Assembly: GCA_044221445.1 (NCBI GenBank)
Contig: JBGAPF010000016.1
Span: forward strand, 1-54,198
Length of the DNA stretch: 54,198 nucleotides
Source of the DNA: JBDHTS01 sp044221445
GTDB lineage: Bacteria; Pseudomonadota; Alphaproteobacteria; Micavibrionales; Micavibrionaceae
Reading direction: 5' to 3'
Both the position numbers and the translations under genes were made by a program. Under the pieces are notes generated by a model. It saw only the letters and a program-made list of their open reading frames with translations. It had not been told where the DNA came from and searched no databases. This document shows positions 23,927 through 34,573 of the stretch, piece after piece. Every line of letters starts with the position of its first letter. The first letter of the stretch is position 1.

Positions 23927-26900
23927 CTACTCGCCGGGCTTTTCGTTGAGTGGCGTGGCTTCATCTTCCCCGTCCAGCTTCCGCTTGACGTCGCCCGGCG
24001 AGCCTGTGGCGCGTGCGATGAGACTGTAGGCGACCGGGACGATGAACAGGGTCAGGACGGTCGCGATGCAGACGCCGAACAGGACGACGATGGCGATCAC
24101 CGACCGCGTCTCCGACCCCGCCCCGCCCGAAAGCATGAGCGGTATCGCCCCTGCGGCGGCGGTGATGCTGGTCATAAGGATGGGGCGCAGGCGCAGTTCG
24201 GCGGCACGCAGCAACGCCTCGCCGAACTCCACCCCCTCGTCGCGCAGCTGGTTCGCGAATTCGACGATCAGGATGCCGTTTTTCGCCGCCAGCCCCACGA
24301 GCATGATCATGCCGATCTGGCTGAACAGGTTCAGCGTGTTGCCGGTCAGGTACAGCCCCAGCAACCCGCCCGCGACCGCCAGCGGCACGGTGAGAAGGAT
24401 GACGAAAGGATGGACGTAGCTTTCGAACTGGGCCGCCATCACCAGGAACATGACGACGATGCCCAACATGAAGACGAAGAAGACCGACCCGCCGGAATAT
24501 TTATAATCCTGCGACTGGCCTTTGTAATCGATGATGACGTCGTCCGGCAGGTTGTCGTGCACCAGCCCTTCCAGATAGGACAGCGCCTGCCCCAGCGTGT
24601 AGCCTTCTTTCAGGTCGGCGTCGATGGTGATGGCGCGCACGCGGTTATAACGGTTCAGCGTGCGGGAATCAGCGTATTCCTCGAACTTGACAAGGTTGGA
24701 CAGCGGGATCAGCTGGGCCGAACGGTCGGAACGGACATAAATGTTTTCAAGGTTTGTGGCTGTCTGCTGGGCCGTGCGCTCGCCCTCGACGATGACGTCG
24801 TATTCCTCGCCCTGGTCGATATAAGTGGTGACTTTCCTGGAGCCGAGAAGAGTCTCAAGCGTCTCCCCGATCGACGTCACCGTGACGCCCAGCTCCGCCG
24901 CGCGGTCGTAATCGATCCGCACCTAATAAAGCGGCTTCGTTTCCTTGTAGTTCCAGTCGACGCTCAAAAGGCCGGGATTGTTTTCGTTGATTTTGGCCAG
25001 CAGGATATCGCGCCACTTCGCCAGCTGCTCGTACGTTCCGCCACCGATGACGAACTGTACCGGTTTGGCGGCGCCGCCGGCGAAGCCCTGGCGCATGATC
25101 GGAAAAGTCCGGACTCCCGGCAGGTCGGCCAGTTTCTTCCGTACCTCGTCCATGACCTCCCATGCCGGGCGGCGTTTGCCCCAGTCGGCCAGAACGCAGG
25201 TGACGTTGCCGCTGTTGAAGCTTACGCCGCTGCCGAAACCGGCGGGCGCGCGCACTAGCAGGCTCTGGATTTCGCCGCTTTTGACATAGGGCATCAGGCG
25301 TTTTTCGATCTCGTCCATATAGGTCTTCATGTAACTGAAGGACGCGCCTTCCGGGCCCGTCACGTTGATCAGGAACGCGCCCCTGTCCTCGCGCGGCGTG
25401 TATTCTGTCGGGATGGCGCTGTAGATCCAGCCCGTCACGCCGAGGATAAGAAGAAAGGACAGGATGGTGACCAGCGGCCTGCCGATCAGGAAAGACAGGA
25501 TCGCGACATAGCGCCTGCTCAGTCTTTCGAGAATCGCGTCGATACGGTCCGTCAGCGTCTTTTTGCCGTCAGCCCTGTCCTCGCGTTTTTTCAGGAGTTT
25601 GGACGCCAGCATCGGCGACAGCGTCAGGGCGACGAAACCGGAAAAGGAAACTGCAGCAGCCAGGGTCACGGCAAATTCCGAAAACAACCGCCCGACATCG
25701 CCTTCGAGAAAGGTGATCGGCACGAACACCGAGACCAGCACCAGAGTCGTCGCGATGACGGCAAAGCCGACCTGACGCGTGCCACGGTAAGCGGCGAGCA
25801 GCGGCGGCTCTCCCTCCTCCCGGATCCGGCGCACAACATTTTCTAAGACGACGATGGCGTCATCGACCACAAGGCCGATGGCCAGGACCAGCGCCAGCAG
25901 GGTCAGCAGATTGATCGTAAACCCGAATGCATAGAGAACGATAAACGTAGCGGTCAGGGACACCGGCACGGCGACGGCGGGGATCAGCGTCGCGCGCAGG
26001 CTTCCCAGAAACAGGTAGATGACGAGGATGACCAGGGCGATCGCTATCCCGAGCGTGACATAAACCTCATGGATCGCCTTGTCGATGAAAACGGACGTGT
26101 CGTAACTGACCTCGATCGACATGTCCTTTGGCAGCGTCTTATTGATGCGTTCCGCCTCTGCCCTTGCGGCGCGTGCGACCTCGATGGTATTGCCGGTCGA
26201 TTGCTTGATGATGCCCAGGCCAACGCGGGGCGAACCGTTGCCGCGATACATGACGCGGTTTTCGACCGTGCTTTTTTCGACGCGCGCGACATCGCCGAGC
26301 CGGACGAGATAACCGCCGTCGCCGCGTTTCAGCACCAGCTTCTTAAAATCGTCGGCCGTCTTGAACGTCCGGTCCAGCCTGACCGTAAACTGGCGGTCGA
26401 CGGATTCGAAACTGCCCGCGGGCAACTCGACATTCTCCGTGCGCAGGGCGTTCTCGACATCGGCTACCGTCAGGCCTCTGGCCGCCAGCTGGCTGCGGTC
26501 GATCCATATGCGCATCGCATAACTCTGCCCGCCGCCGACGCGCACTGTCGCGACGCCGTCCAGGATCGAGAACCGGTCGACTAGATAGCGTTCGGCATAG
26601 TCGGTCAGTTCCATCGTCGTGCGGTTTTTGCTGATCAGGCTCAGCCAGATGATGACGTCGTCGCTGGCGTCGACCTTCTGCACCTGCGGCGGATCGGCTT
26701 CCTCGGGCAGGTCGCGGGCCAGGCTTGCTATGCGGTCTCGCACATCGTTGGCGGCCGCTTCGATATCGCGGGTGATGTTGAATTCGATGGTGACGCGGGA
26801 CTGCCCGTCCTGGCTTGAGGATTCGATATAGTTGATCCCTTCGACGCCCGCAATCTTATCTTCGATCGGCTCCGTGACTCGCGTTTCGACGATGCTGGCC

Positions 26901-27064
26901 GACGCGCCCGTATACGTCGTGTTTATGGTGACGACGGGCGGATCGATATCCGGGTATTCCCGCAAGGGCAGGCGCGTGAAGGCGACGATGCCGAACGCGA
27001 TGAGCAGCAGGGAAACGACCGAGGCAAAAACTGGACGGGTGACGGAAAAATCGGACAGAAACAT
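23927..27064 (-). pseudogene. RND efflux pump (AcrB/MexB-like) interrupted by one amber codon
   Basis: Read together the two parts make a 1045-residue RND inner-membrane pump, the normal length. The N-terminal part (27064 to 24923, 713 residues) contains VTRPVFASVVSLLLIAFG, the TM4 proton-relay Asp pair in GLVVDDAIVVLENV and both N-terminal porter domains. It ends KETKPLY followed by TAG (24925-24923). The same frame continues at once with VRIDYDRAAELGVTV and the remaining half, including GQSQDY, MLVGLAAKNGILIVEF and the last TM helices. Nothing else is broken. So the gap is a single nonsense codon, an assembly error, or a read-through site. It forms an operon with the adaptor gene upstream (TAATG overlap). 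If non-functional, multidrug or metabolite export by this system is lost. Confidence 0.85.
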
Positions 27065-28200
27065 TATTTTTTGTCCTTTTTGTCCGCGTCTTTCGATTGG
27101 TCTGACTTTGCATCTGCTTTAGCCAGAATATCTTCAAGGCTCTGACCGTCTTTTTCCTGGCCGAGAATATTTACCGCCTGGCCGGGGCGGGCCGTCATCG
27201 TACCCTGGGTTACGAATGTCTCGCCCTCCTGAAGCCCGGAGACAATCTCGACCTTTCCGGGCTGGCGCGTGCCAATAACGACCTTGCGTTTTTCCAGGAC
27301 AGGCGGCGTTTGTCTGGAATTTACAGTCAGGACGTAATTATCCTGTCCCTCCGGCATCAGTGCGCCCTCGGGTATCAGAATGGAGTCGCGCGGGTTGCTG
27401 AACAGCAGCACACTCATCAGCAATCCGGGCTTAAGGATGTGGGATTCATTGGGCAGGATCGCCCGCACAGTGATCGAACGTGTAACAGGGTCGATCTGGC
27501 TATCGAGACTTTCCACCTGTCCCTGAAACTGCCTGTCGCCGAATTCACGCGCCCGGGCGACGACCGGCACGCCCGTTTTCAGGTCTTTGAGGAAAATCGA
27601 AGGAACGGAAAAATCCAGCTTCATGACGCTGTCGTCATCCAGGGTCGTGATTTTCGAACCCGGCTGCAGCAAGGCGCCGATGCTGATATTGCGCAGACCG
27701 AGGACGCCGCCGAACGGCGCGGAAATCAGGTAATCCTTCAATCTGGATTCCACCTCGCGCAGCTTGCCCTGCGCGGAATCGTAATCGCGCTTCCGCTCAT
27801 CGATGGTCGACTGCGCGATGGCGTTCTGCTTGTCGAGGACTCGAACCCTTTCCAGTTGCTGGCCCGCTTCGGCGGCAAGGGCCCGGGCCTGGTCCAGCTG
27901 GGCCTTTTCCTCGCCGCTGGCCATCTCGACAAGCACCTGGCCTTTCTGCACCCGCTGCCCGTCGGTGAAATTCACAGCCGTCACAGTTTCCGTGACGGTC
28001 GCCATCAGTGTCACCGTCTCGTTGGCGCGGAGGGTGCCCAGGGCTTCGACGCTGTCCGCCAGCTTCTGCTTCTGCGTGGTGGCGACGATGACATTGGCGG
28101 GCTGCTGCGCGCCGCCTTTATCCTGCGCCAGGCTTTGTGCGAAAGGCATGGAGAGGGAAATGAGCGCGGCGGTCAGGACCGTCCTGATAAGTTTTTTCAT
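27064..28200 (-). CDS. RND periplasmic adaptor (membrane fusion protein)
   Basis: 378 residues with a signal peptide (KKLIRTVLTAALISLSM, cleavage after SLA). Layout of an HlyD/AcrA-type adaptor: barrel-sandwich half motif TVTAVNFTDGQRVQKGQVL, an alpha-hairpin at about 105-155, second lipoyl half YLISAPFGGVLGLRNISIG, beta-barrel and a membrane-proximal domain. The C-terminus is an unusual Lys/Asp-rich tail (SDQSKDADKKDKK). It bridges the RND pump to an outer-membrane channel; no TolC-type gene is in the window. SD AAGG six bases before the ATG; the stop overlaps the pump start by one base. Confidence 0.92.
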   Translation of the reverse strand: MKKLIRTVLTAALISLSMPFAQSLAQDKGGAQQPANVIVATTQKQKLADSVEALGTLRANETVTLMATVTETVTAVNFTDGQRVQKGQVLVEMASGEEKAQLDQARALAAEAGQQLERVRVLDKQNAIAQSTIDERKRDYDSAQGKLREVESRLKDYLISAPFGGVLGLRNISIGALLQPGSKITTLDDDSVMKLDFSVPSIFLKDLKTGVPVVARAREFGDRQFQGQVESLDSQIDPVTRSITVRAILPNESHILKPGLLMSVLLFSNPRDSILIPEGALMPEGQDNYVLTVNSRQTPPVLEKRKVVIGTRQPGKVEIVSGLQEGETFVTQGTMTARPGQAVNILGQEKDGQSLEDILAKADAKSDQSKDADKKDKK

Positions 28201-28333
28201 CTTCAGCCTTTGTCAGAAAACGCAGAAATGCGCCATAGAAATGATAATACGCTGTCTAGATGTATTCCCTTCGCAAAATAAATCCAGATCGCCGGAAAAT
28301 CTTCGGCTGCGTACAAAAGCGAAGGGGCTGGAT

Positions 28334-29670
28334 TCAGGCTGATTTCTGGCCGGGCCGGCGCTCATCGCCGCTGTCAGGCGGTTTCCGTTCGGGAAGGCTG
28401 AGGCTCCATTCGCCGCAAGTTTCGCTTTTCATCTCGCGCAGGATAATCCGCGCGCCCATACCATAGGTCAGATAGGTCCAGACCCAGGTGACGAACACCG
28501 ACATACGGTTCCTGAAACCGGTCAGGAACATGATATGGACGACGCCCCAGATCAGCCAGGCCAGCAGGCCTGTCATTCTGACCCATCCCGTCTGCATGAC
28601 AGCGGCGTTCCGCCCGATGGTCGCCATGGTGCCCAGGTCGACATAGCGAAAGCGCCTGTCGAACACCTCGCCCTTGATGCGCGCGTTCAGCAGCCGGGCC
28701 AAATATTTCCCCTGCTGCTTGGCGACCGAGGCCAGGGCAGGTAGCGGAACGCCCTTTTGAAGGGCGCAGGCGGCATCGCCCAGGATAAAGATTTCCGGAT
28801 GACCGGGCAACGAAAGCATCGCATCAACGTCGACGCGTCCGTTGCGGCCTGCCGGAACGTCGAGCCATTGCGCCGCAGGATTGGCCTGGACGCCCGCGGC
28901 CCAGAGAATGACGTCCGTTTCGATGCGATGGTTCGCTGTCGTGACTACGTTCCTGCCGATGTCTTTGACCGCTTCGTTACATAGGACGGTTACGCCCTTG
29001 TCTTTCAGCATCTGTTCGGCGTAGGCCGACAGTTTCGGCGCCATGGCGCCCAGAAGACGCGGCCCGGCCTCCAGCAGATAGATGGTGACATGCTCTTTAC
29101 GGATAAAACGGAATTCCCGTTCAAGGGCGTAGTCCACGACATCGGCGATGGCGCCCGCCATCTCAATGCCGGTCGGCCCTCCGCCGACTACCACATAAGT
29201 CAGGTGGCGCGCCCTCTCTTCCTCCGTATCCGCAAGTTCGGCTGTTTCGAACGATGTCAGGATCTGCTGGCGCAGCGTGATCGCCTGGTCGAGGGTTTTG
29301 AGTGTGGAGGTGTGCGCCTGCCATTCATCGCGGCCGAAAAAGCTGTAACGCGAACCGGTGGCAAGGATCAGATAATCGTAAGGATATTCATGGCGTCCGC
29401 TGCGGACGACCTTGCGTTCCTTATCGACCGAAACGACTTCGTCCATCACGACGTTTACGTTGTCCTGACCCCGGAACATGCTGCGAATAGGGAAGGCCAC
29501 GTCGTTGATGCCGAGAAACCCTGTGGCGACCTGGTAAAGCAGCGGCTGGAACAGATGATGGTTCTGGCGATCGATCAGGGTGATGTCGTGGCGGCGGCGT
29601 CCTGTAACCCCTTGGCACAGAACATTCCTGCGAAGCCGGCTCCGACAATGACGATACGTTGTTTTTCCAT
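28334..29670 (-). pseudogene. ndh: Type II NADH dehydrogenase with a one-base frameshift
   Basis: Starts at ATG 29670 with the FAD-binding motif RIVIVGAGFAGMF. The frame breaks in a GCC-repeat run near 29589-29600. One extra base there would give DAARHDITLIDRQNHHLFQ and join the remaining 388+ residues, which are intact: VVVGGGPTGIEMAG for NADH, GDAACA for FAD, and a C-terminal membrane-anchoring helix (LLAWLIWGVVHIMFLTG). The repaired protein would be 445 residues, normal for NDH-2, which passes electrons from NADH to quinone without pumping protons. A C lost from GCCGCCCGCC explains the lesion. Pseudogene, sequencing error or phase variation cannot be told apart here. Confidence 0.85.
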
Positions 29671-29889
29671 ATCAAATGTCCAGTGCTTATAATATAACTA
29701 TATAATATCCATATATATTGAAATATCATTTATTTGTAAAGGGTTAGTTTACTAAATTTATGTAATTTTGTTATACATATATCAAAATACTATTATCAAA
29801 AAAAGTGTGAAAACCGATTGGCTTGAAAGTGTGGAAAGGGCATTGTTTAGGTGTCTGTCGCGTCTCATAGCGTTTTTAAGGATTTGTGC

Positions 29890-30240
29890 GTGAAACTGTT
29901 ATTGCACTGGGTGCTGAGCGCCCTCGCCTTATGGATCGTATCCCAGCTTGTGCCGGGCTTTATCGTCAGCGATGCCGTAACGGCCTTGCTCGCGGCGCTG
30001 GTGATCGGGTTTGTCAACGCCACGCTTGGCCTCCTCCTCAAAATCGTCACGTTTCCCCTGACGATCCTGACCCTCGGGCTCTTTTGGCTGGTTATCAACG
30101 CCCTGATGATCCAGCTGGCCTCGATGTTCATCCCCGGCTTTGTTATCGCCAGTTTCGGCTCGGCCTTTCTGGGCGGGATCGTTCTCAGCATTCTCAATAT
30201 GCTGTTCAGGCATCTCGTGCCGGGACAGGAAAAGAAATAA
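29890..30240 (+). CDS. Phage-holin-4-2-family membrane protein (PF04020-like)
   Basis: 116 residues from GTG 29890, chosen because AAGGAT lies seven bases before it and because family members begin like MKLLLHWVLSALAL; the in-frame GTG at 29851 would add 13 unlikely residues. Four hydrophobic segments are visible (about 4-20, 29-48, 52-76 and 88-108), with the LLKIVTFPLTILTLGLFW motif typical of this small inner-membrane family. Function unknown despite the holin-like name. It is preceded by a strongly AT-rich gap (29690-29850) that probably holds its promoter. Confidence 0.85.
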   Translation: MKLLLHWVLSALALWIVSQLVPGFIVSDAVTALLAALVIGFVNATLGLLLKIVTFPLTILTLGLFWLVINALMIQLASMFIPGFVIASFGSAFLGGIVLSILNMLFRHLVPGQEKK

Positions 30241-30242
30241 AT

Positions 30243-30824
30243 CTATCCCTGGAAGACAGGTACGCCCCGCACTGGCTCATTTTGGAGATGGGGCGTTAAG
30301 GCTAAATACTGCGCATTTTGAAAAATGCCTCTTACTGTATCTTCAAATTCTGACCAACCTTCTTCTGGTTCCGCCCTGTCTGCTTCGGACGGCTTTAAAA
30401 TCGAAACGATGGCCCGGACAGGATTATCACGCATATTGATAACATGGTCTGCCTTTAGATCGGCCGGACACGCCAGCCATGCGTTATTATTTTTTCCAGT
30501 CGCGTATATAGTAATAATGTCTGGATCAATTCCTTTCATCCCTTCATAAAACGGCGTCAGTTCGGACTGCCGGAGACAATCGGAATAGCCGCTGGTTGCA
30601 AAGGAAATTCCGCGACCAAATTGTGCTTTAAGGGCTTTATCGAGTTCGGATGCAACGCGGAGTTTGTCGTTCACATTAAGTTTTTTATCAAGGCTGAAAA
30701 TCATCAGACCCTGATCCGTGATACGGACAGGTAATTCTGTAATCAAAAAAGACATCGTAGGATGATTCCAACGCCCGATTGCAACGGAATTATTGTTGTA
30801 ATGACTATGAACGCCAAACCGCAT
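30243..30824 (-). CDS. Hypothetical protein, 193 aa
   Basis: Mixed alpha/beta, cytosolic, with MSFLITELPVRITDQGLMIF near the start and a PSEADRAEPEEGWSEFEDTV stretch near the end. GC is lower than for its left neighbour. Its stop is two bases from the stop of the convergent membrane-protein gene. It lies just left of the tRNA-Arg element remnant. No family recognised; start at ATG 30824 is likely but Met24 is also possible. Confidence 0.55.
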   Translation of the reverse strand: MRFGVHSHYNNNSVAIGRWNHPTMSFLITELPVRITDQGLMIFSLDKKLNVNDKLRVASELDKALKAQFGRGISFATSGYSDCLRQSELTPFYEGMKGIDPDIITIYATGKNNNAWLACPADLKADHVINMRDNPVRAIVSILKPSEADRAEPEEGWSEFEDTVRGIFQNAQYLALTPHLQNEPVRGVPVFQG

Positions 30825-31176
30825 TTAATTCTCCAAAAGAATGCAAAATTATCATCAGAGTAATAATATATATTTATTCTGTCAAATTTAAGAACTTAAG
30901 GGAGATGGCGCGCCTCGAAGGCGAATCTTCGAACGCGCTATTCGACATCCTGCATGATTGGAACACCCATCTCAAGAGCTTGGAGCGAGGCCCACCAGGG
31001 CCAAGCCCGTGACGGATGGCGGCAACTTTCCATATCCTCAATTGCGGCAGGATTTCGCCGAGGCGGTTCGGCCTCGGAGAGCTGAACGGGGCCGTGGCCG
31101 GTCCTCGCCGCGGATCACCCTCCGCCTGACGCCGGATGAAGCCGAGCAGCTGGCGCGGCTGCCTTCAAGGAGGCTT

Positions 31177-31542
31177 ATGCGATCAGCCATTGGTACGCGT
31201 TGGGCTCCAACCGTCGCTAAGAAAAGAGTTGCCGCGTTAGGCAAAACAAAGCGCGTCGGCTACGCCAACTATGCTCATAACTATCAACGTAGCGTCGGGG
31301 CGTCGCAGCGCGTTCCTAGTATAATTCAAAGCGGCGGGCGAACTTTGAGCAAGGGAGCAGTTAATAGACTTAACAAGTATTTTGGAAAGAATGTCCCTGC
31401 ACGCGAATGGGGGCGGGCTCTAGAATCACTGAAAGAAGATAATAATTTGTCACCCAATCATCATGGACAAATATTAGATAATGGCGACTACATATCAAAG
31501 GATGGAGACATTGTTGGAAATATGGGAGACTTCTTACCATGA
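31177..31542 (+). CDS. Orphan polymorphic-toxin C-terminal domain
   Basis: 121 residues when started at ATG 31177, which has AGGAGG three bases upstream; the same frame is open from 30958 through a GC-rich fragment of different character. The C-terminal part (LSKGAVNRLNKYFGKN, WGRALESLKEDNNLSPNHHG, DNGDYISKDGDIVGNMGDF) is typical of toxin tips at the ends of RHS and other polymorphic toxins, with an HH pair that may be catalytic. No export signal or trunk domain is present, so it is a displaced tip or an orphan cassette. The next gene overlaps as ATGA and is a likely immunity gene. Confidence 0.65.
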   Translation: MRSAIGTRWAPTVAKKRVAALGKTKRVGYANYAHNYQRSVGASQRVPSIIQSGGRTLSKGAVNRLNKYFGKNVPAREWGRALESLKEDNNLSPNHHGQILDNGDYISKDGDIVGNMGDFLP

Positions 31543-31997
31543 ACGTTACCTCAAGACGTACGCCGGTAGATAATAATTATGAGACGTGCGAATCATTGTA
31601 TGTTGCACTGCTAATATACCCTGGTAATGTCCCCATTTCCGAGGTTTCAAGTTTACTCGGGTTGGAACCAACAAGGGCTAATGATAAGGGCTCAGTTATA
31701 ACGAATAGCATAGGCTCACGGCGAGTTAATAAGATATCTCACTGGATACTTTCGTCCGATGGCATAATTTCGTCAAAGGACGCAAGAGTTCATTTTGACT
31801 GGCTTCTGGCAAAGCTCATGCATAAGAAAGTGGAGATTTACCATTTGCAGGCCATTGATGGCCTGCAAATGGGTGTGTCATGCGTCTGGCGTTCGGCGGC
31901 AGGTCACGGTGGCCCAACATTATGGCCGGAGCAGATGAGTCTAATGGCAGAACTAAACCTGGAGTGTGGATTTGATATCTATCTTTTTGATAATTAA
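31539..31997 (+). CDS. DUF4279-type immunity-like protein
   Basis: 152 residues, overlapping the toxin-like gene by four bases (ATGA). It has the DUF4279 layout: VSSLLGLEPTRANDKGS near residue 40, a WILSS strand, a helix with HFDWLLAKL and a final beta region ending LECGFDIYLFDN. DUF4279 proteins occur as immunity genes in polymorphic toxin loci. Here it would neutralise the product of the gene before it. The gene contains a perfect inverted repeat at 31841-31872 without loss of frame. Confidence 0.78.
   Translation: MNVTSRRTPVDNNYETCESLYVALLIYPGNVPISEVSSLLGLEPTRANDKGSVITNSIGSRRVNKISHWILSSDGIISSKDARVHFDWLLAKLMHKKVEIYHLQAIDGLQMGVSCVWRSAAGHGGPTLWPEQMSLMAELNLECGFDIYLFDN
31841..31872. repeat. 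Perfect 15-bp inverted repeat inside the immunity gene
   Basis: CCATTTGCAGGCCAT - TG - ATGGCCTGCAAATGG. In RNA this is a 15-bp hairpin, or a near-palindromic protein site in DNA. It codes for YHLQAIDGLQMG within the DUF4279 protein and keeps the frame. There is no T-run after it, so it is not a terminator. Confidence 0.85.
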
Positions 31998-32153
31998 GGA
32001 TGACATCTTCAACCGATGGCACGGAAACACCCAACGACCTGATCTTCGTGAGCAAGGCACGCGAGGCGCTCACAACACGGGCCGCGTCGGTACCCCCGTT
32101 CTCACCCCTGCCCCGCAGAAGGCGGAGGACAGGTCTGAATAAGTAAGATTTTA

Positions 32154-32858
<705 letters not shown>

Positions 32859-33156
32859 TTGCGCGGGCGCAATACGCGCTCGTGCGGCAGGACGACATCG
32901 CAGGTCCAGCCCTTTTCGGCGGCGAAGGCGCAAGCGTCTTCCATTGTCCTGAACCGCAGGCGCACCTGGTTCCTGGTGTCTCCGGAACTTGTCCATCCCA
33001 TCAGCCCTTCGGGCACCCGCGCGGTATCGCTTTCGTATTCCAGCACCCAGGAAGCGACCCTGGCCCGGCCGGACTGCATGGCGTTTTTGGTGGGCTGGTA
33101 AATCCGTACCTGCATGACTGTCCTCTTTGCCTTTAAAGCCCGCAAAGGGCAAGGAA

Positions 33157-33233
33157 TGGTCGGGGTAGAGAGATTCGAACTCCCGGCCCTCTGCTCCCAA
33201 AGCAGATGCGCTACCAGACTGCGCTATACCCCG
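33157..33233 (-). tRNA. tRNA-Pro (anticodon TGG)
   Basis: 77 bases with CCA: acceptor CGGGGTA/TACCCCG, D arm GCGC/GCGC, anticodon stem TCTGC/GCAGA with loop TTTGGGA (anticodon TGG), T arm GGGAG/CTCTC with one G-U pair and TTCGAAT, discriminator A. Confidence 0.96.
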
Positions 33234-33254
33234 ACGTGTATGGTTTATATCAAA

Positions 33255-33734
33255 TCAGGGCTGCGGGGCAAGTTCATTACCAAAAGTTTTATAATGAACC
33301 GTGTCGCCTTCTTTGATGCCGAGACGCGCCGCCGTGCCCCCGGCGACCTCCAAAACCCCCAGAACGGGCGCTTCCGAGGGAATGGAGGTCAGGTCTTCCG
33401 GCACGGCATTTTCATGCAGGGTGACGATCCTGCCCTTCTCATCGATAAACAGCATATCGAGCGGCACAAGCGTATCCTTCATCCAGAACCTGCGGAATTC
33501 CGGCGAATCCCACAAGAAAAGCATGCCGTAGTCGCTGGCGAGGCTTTTCCGGTTCATCAGGCCGTAAGCCTGCTCCTCGGGCGTCAGCGCCAGGTCGATA
33601 TGAAACACATGGGCCGCTCCGTCCGCGCCGGTTATCACAAGCCTGTCCGGGGTGCCGGAGGACAGTTCGGCCTTGCACGCCGCCGGGAACAGGCAGGCCG
33701 CTACCAGGCAGAAAAGCAGGAAAGCGTGTTTCAA
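33255..33734 (-). CDS. DUF192 exported protein
   Basis: 159 residues from TTG 33734, which overlaps the stop of the hydrolase gene (TTGA) and has AAAGG before it. The N-terminus is a signal peptide with a lipobox-like AAC near residue 20. DUF192 core: FHIDLALTPEEQAYGLMNR, GMLFLWDSPEFRRFWMKDT, PLDMLFIDEKGRIV and VLGVLEVAGGTAARLGI. These small beta proteins are exported and of unknown function. It is the end of an msbA-hydrolase-DUF192 transcription unit. Confidence 0.9.
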   Translation of the reverse strand: MKHAFLLFCLVAACLFPAACKAELSSGTPDRLVITGADGAAHVFHIDLALTPEEQAYGLMNRKSLASDYGMLFLWDSPEFRRFWMKDTLVPLDMLFIDEKGRIVTLHENAVPEDLTSIPSEAPVLGVLEVAGGTAARLGIKEGDTVHYKTFGNELAPQP

Positions 33735-34573
33735 GGTTTTGCCTTTCGAGTCTGAAGATAATCAATAATGCGCGCCAGCGCGCCGAACTGATACATATCG
33801 TTATGGCCGGCATCGGGGAAAATCGCCAGTTCCTTAGGCCCCGGCGCGGCCTCGTATAAAGCCTGTCCCAGCCTGAAGGGAACGATGGTGTCCTTGCGCC
33901 CATGGAGGATTAAAAGAGGCATGTGAACGGCGCCGATGACGGACAGGCTGTCAAAACGGTCCTTTATCAGAAGCCCGACCGGAAGATAGCCATAACGTCC
34001 ACGCGCGACATCGGTAAAGGACGTAAACGGACTTAACAATATCAGAGCGGCGGCTGACTTGTATTCGCTTGCCATGCGTGCCGCAACGCCCGTTCCCATC
34101 GACTCGCCAAAAAAGACGATTTGCTCCGGCCGTATCCCCTCGTTTTTAAGCAGCCATTCCGTGTAAGCGCGGGCATCGTTGAACAGTCCCTGCTCGGTGG
34201 GCTGGCCAGGATTGCCGCCATATCCCCGGTATTCGGCGAATAAAAAGCCGTATCCCGCCTCCAGAAAAGGCCGGGCGACGAACCCCCTGCCCCTCAGGCT
34301 GCCGCCATTGCCATGAAAGAACACAAGGACCGGCTGATCCGAAGACGAAGGCGGTTTGTACCATCCTTCCAGGGTGAGCCCGTCGGCAGTCGAAACCCGC
34401 GCGATCGTCATATCCGGGACCCCGTCTTCCAACGGCGCCGTTTTGAACGTATCGGGAAAATACATCAGGCTTCGCTGTTTGACATACATCAGCGCCGTCA
34501 GTGCGACGTATAAAAATGCTGCGCCTACGAAAAAACCAATCCCGTTCTTACTGTTCAATCCCTTTGATTTCAT
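33731..34573 (-). CDS. Membrane-anchored alpha/beta hydrolase (Bem46-like)
   Basis: 280 residues. One N-terminal transmembrane helix (about 12-30, GFFVGAAFLYVALTALMYV), then an alpha/beta-hydrolase: oxyanion motif FFHGNGGSLRGR, nucleophile Ser158 in FGESMG, Asp228 in HGRKDTIVP and His257 in AGHND. The triad is complete. Such Bem46/YfhR-like hydrolases face the periplasm or cytoplasm depending on topology and have no agreed substrate. Its ATG overlaps the msbA stop by four bases, so it may act on envelope lipids; that is only contextual. Confidence 0.9.
   Translation of the reverse strand: MKSKGLNSKNGIGFFVGAAFLYVALTALMYVKQRSLMYFPDTFKTAPLEDGVPDMTIARVSTADGLTLEGWYKPPSSSDQPVLVFFHGNGGSLRGRGFVARPFLEAGYGFLFAEYRGYGGNPGQPTEQGLFNDARAYTEWLLKNEGIRPEQIVFFGESMGTGVAARMASEYKSAAALILLSPFTSFTDVARGRYGYLPVGLLIKDRFDSLSVIGAVHMPLLILHGRKDTIVPFRLGQALYEAAPGPKELAIFPDAGHNDMYQFGALARIIDYLQTRKAKP

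Noticed and set aside
30958..31176. MobC-like mobilisation protein (ITLRLTPDEAEQL)
   Set aside because: Only one short motif fits, there is no intact frame or start, and the reading frame merges into an unrelated toxin domain. Treated as element debris.
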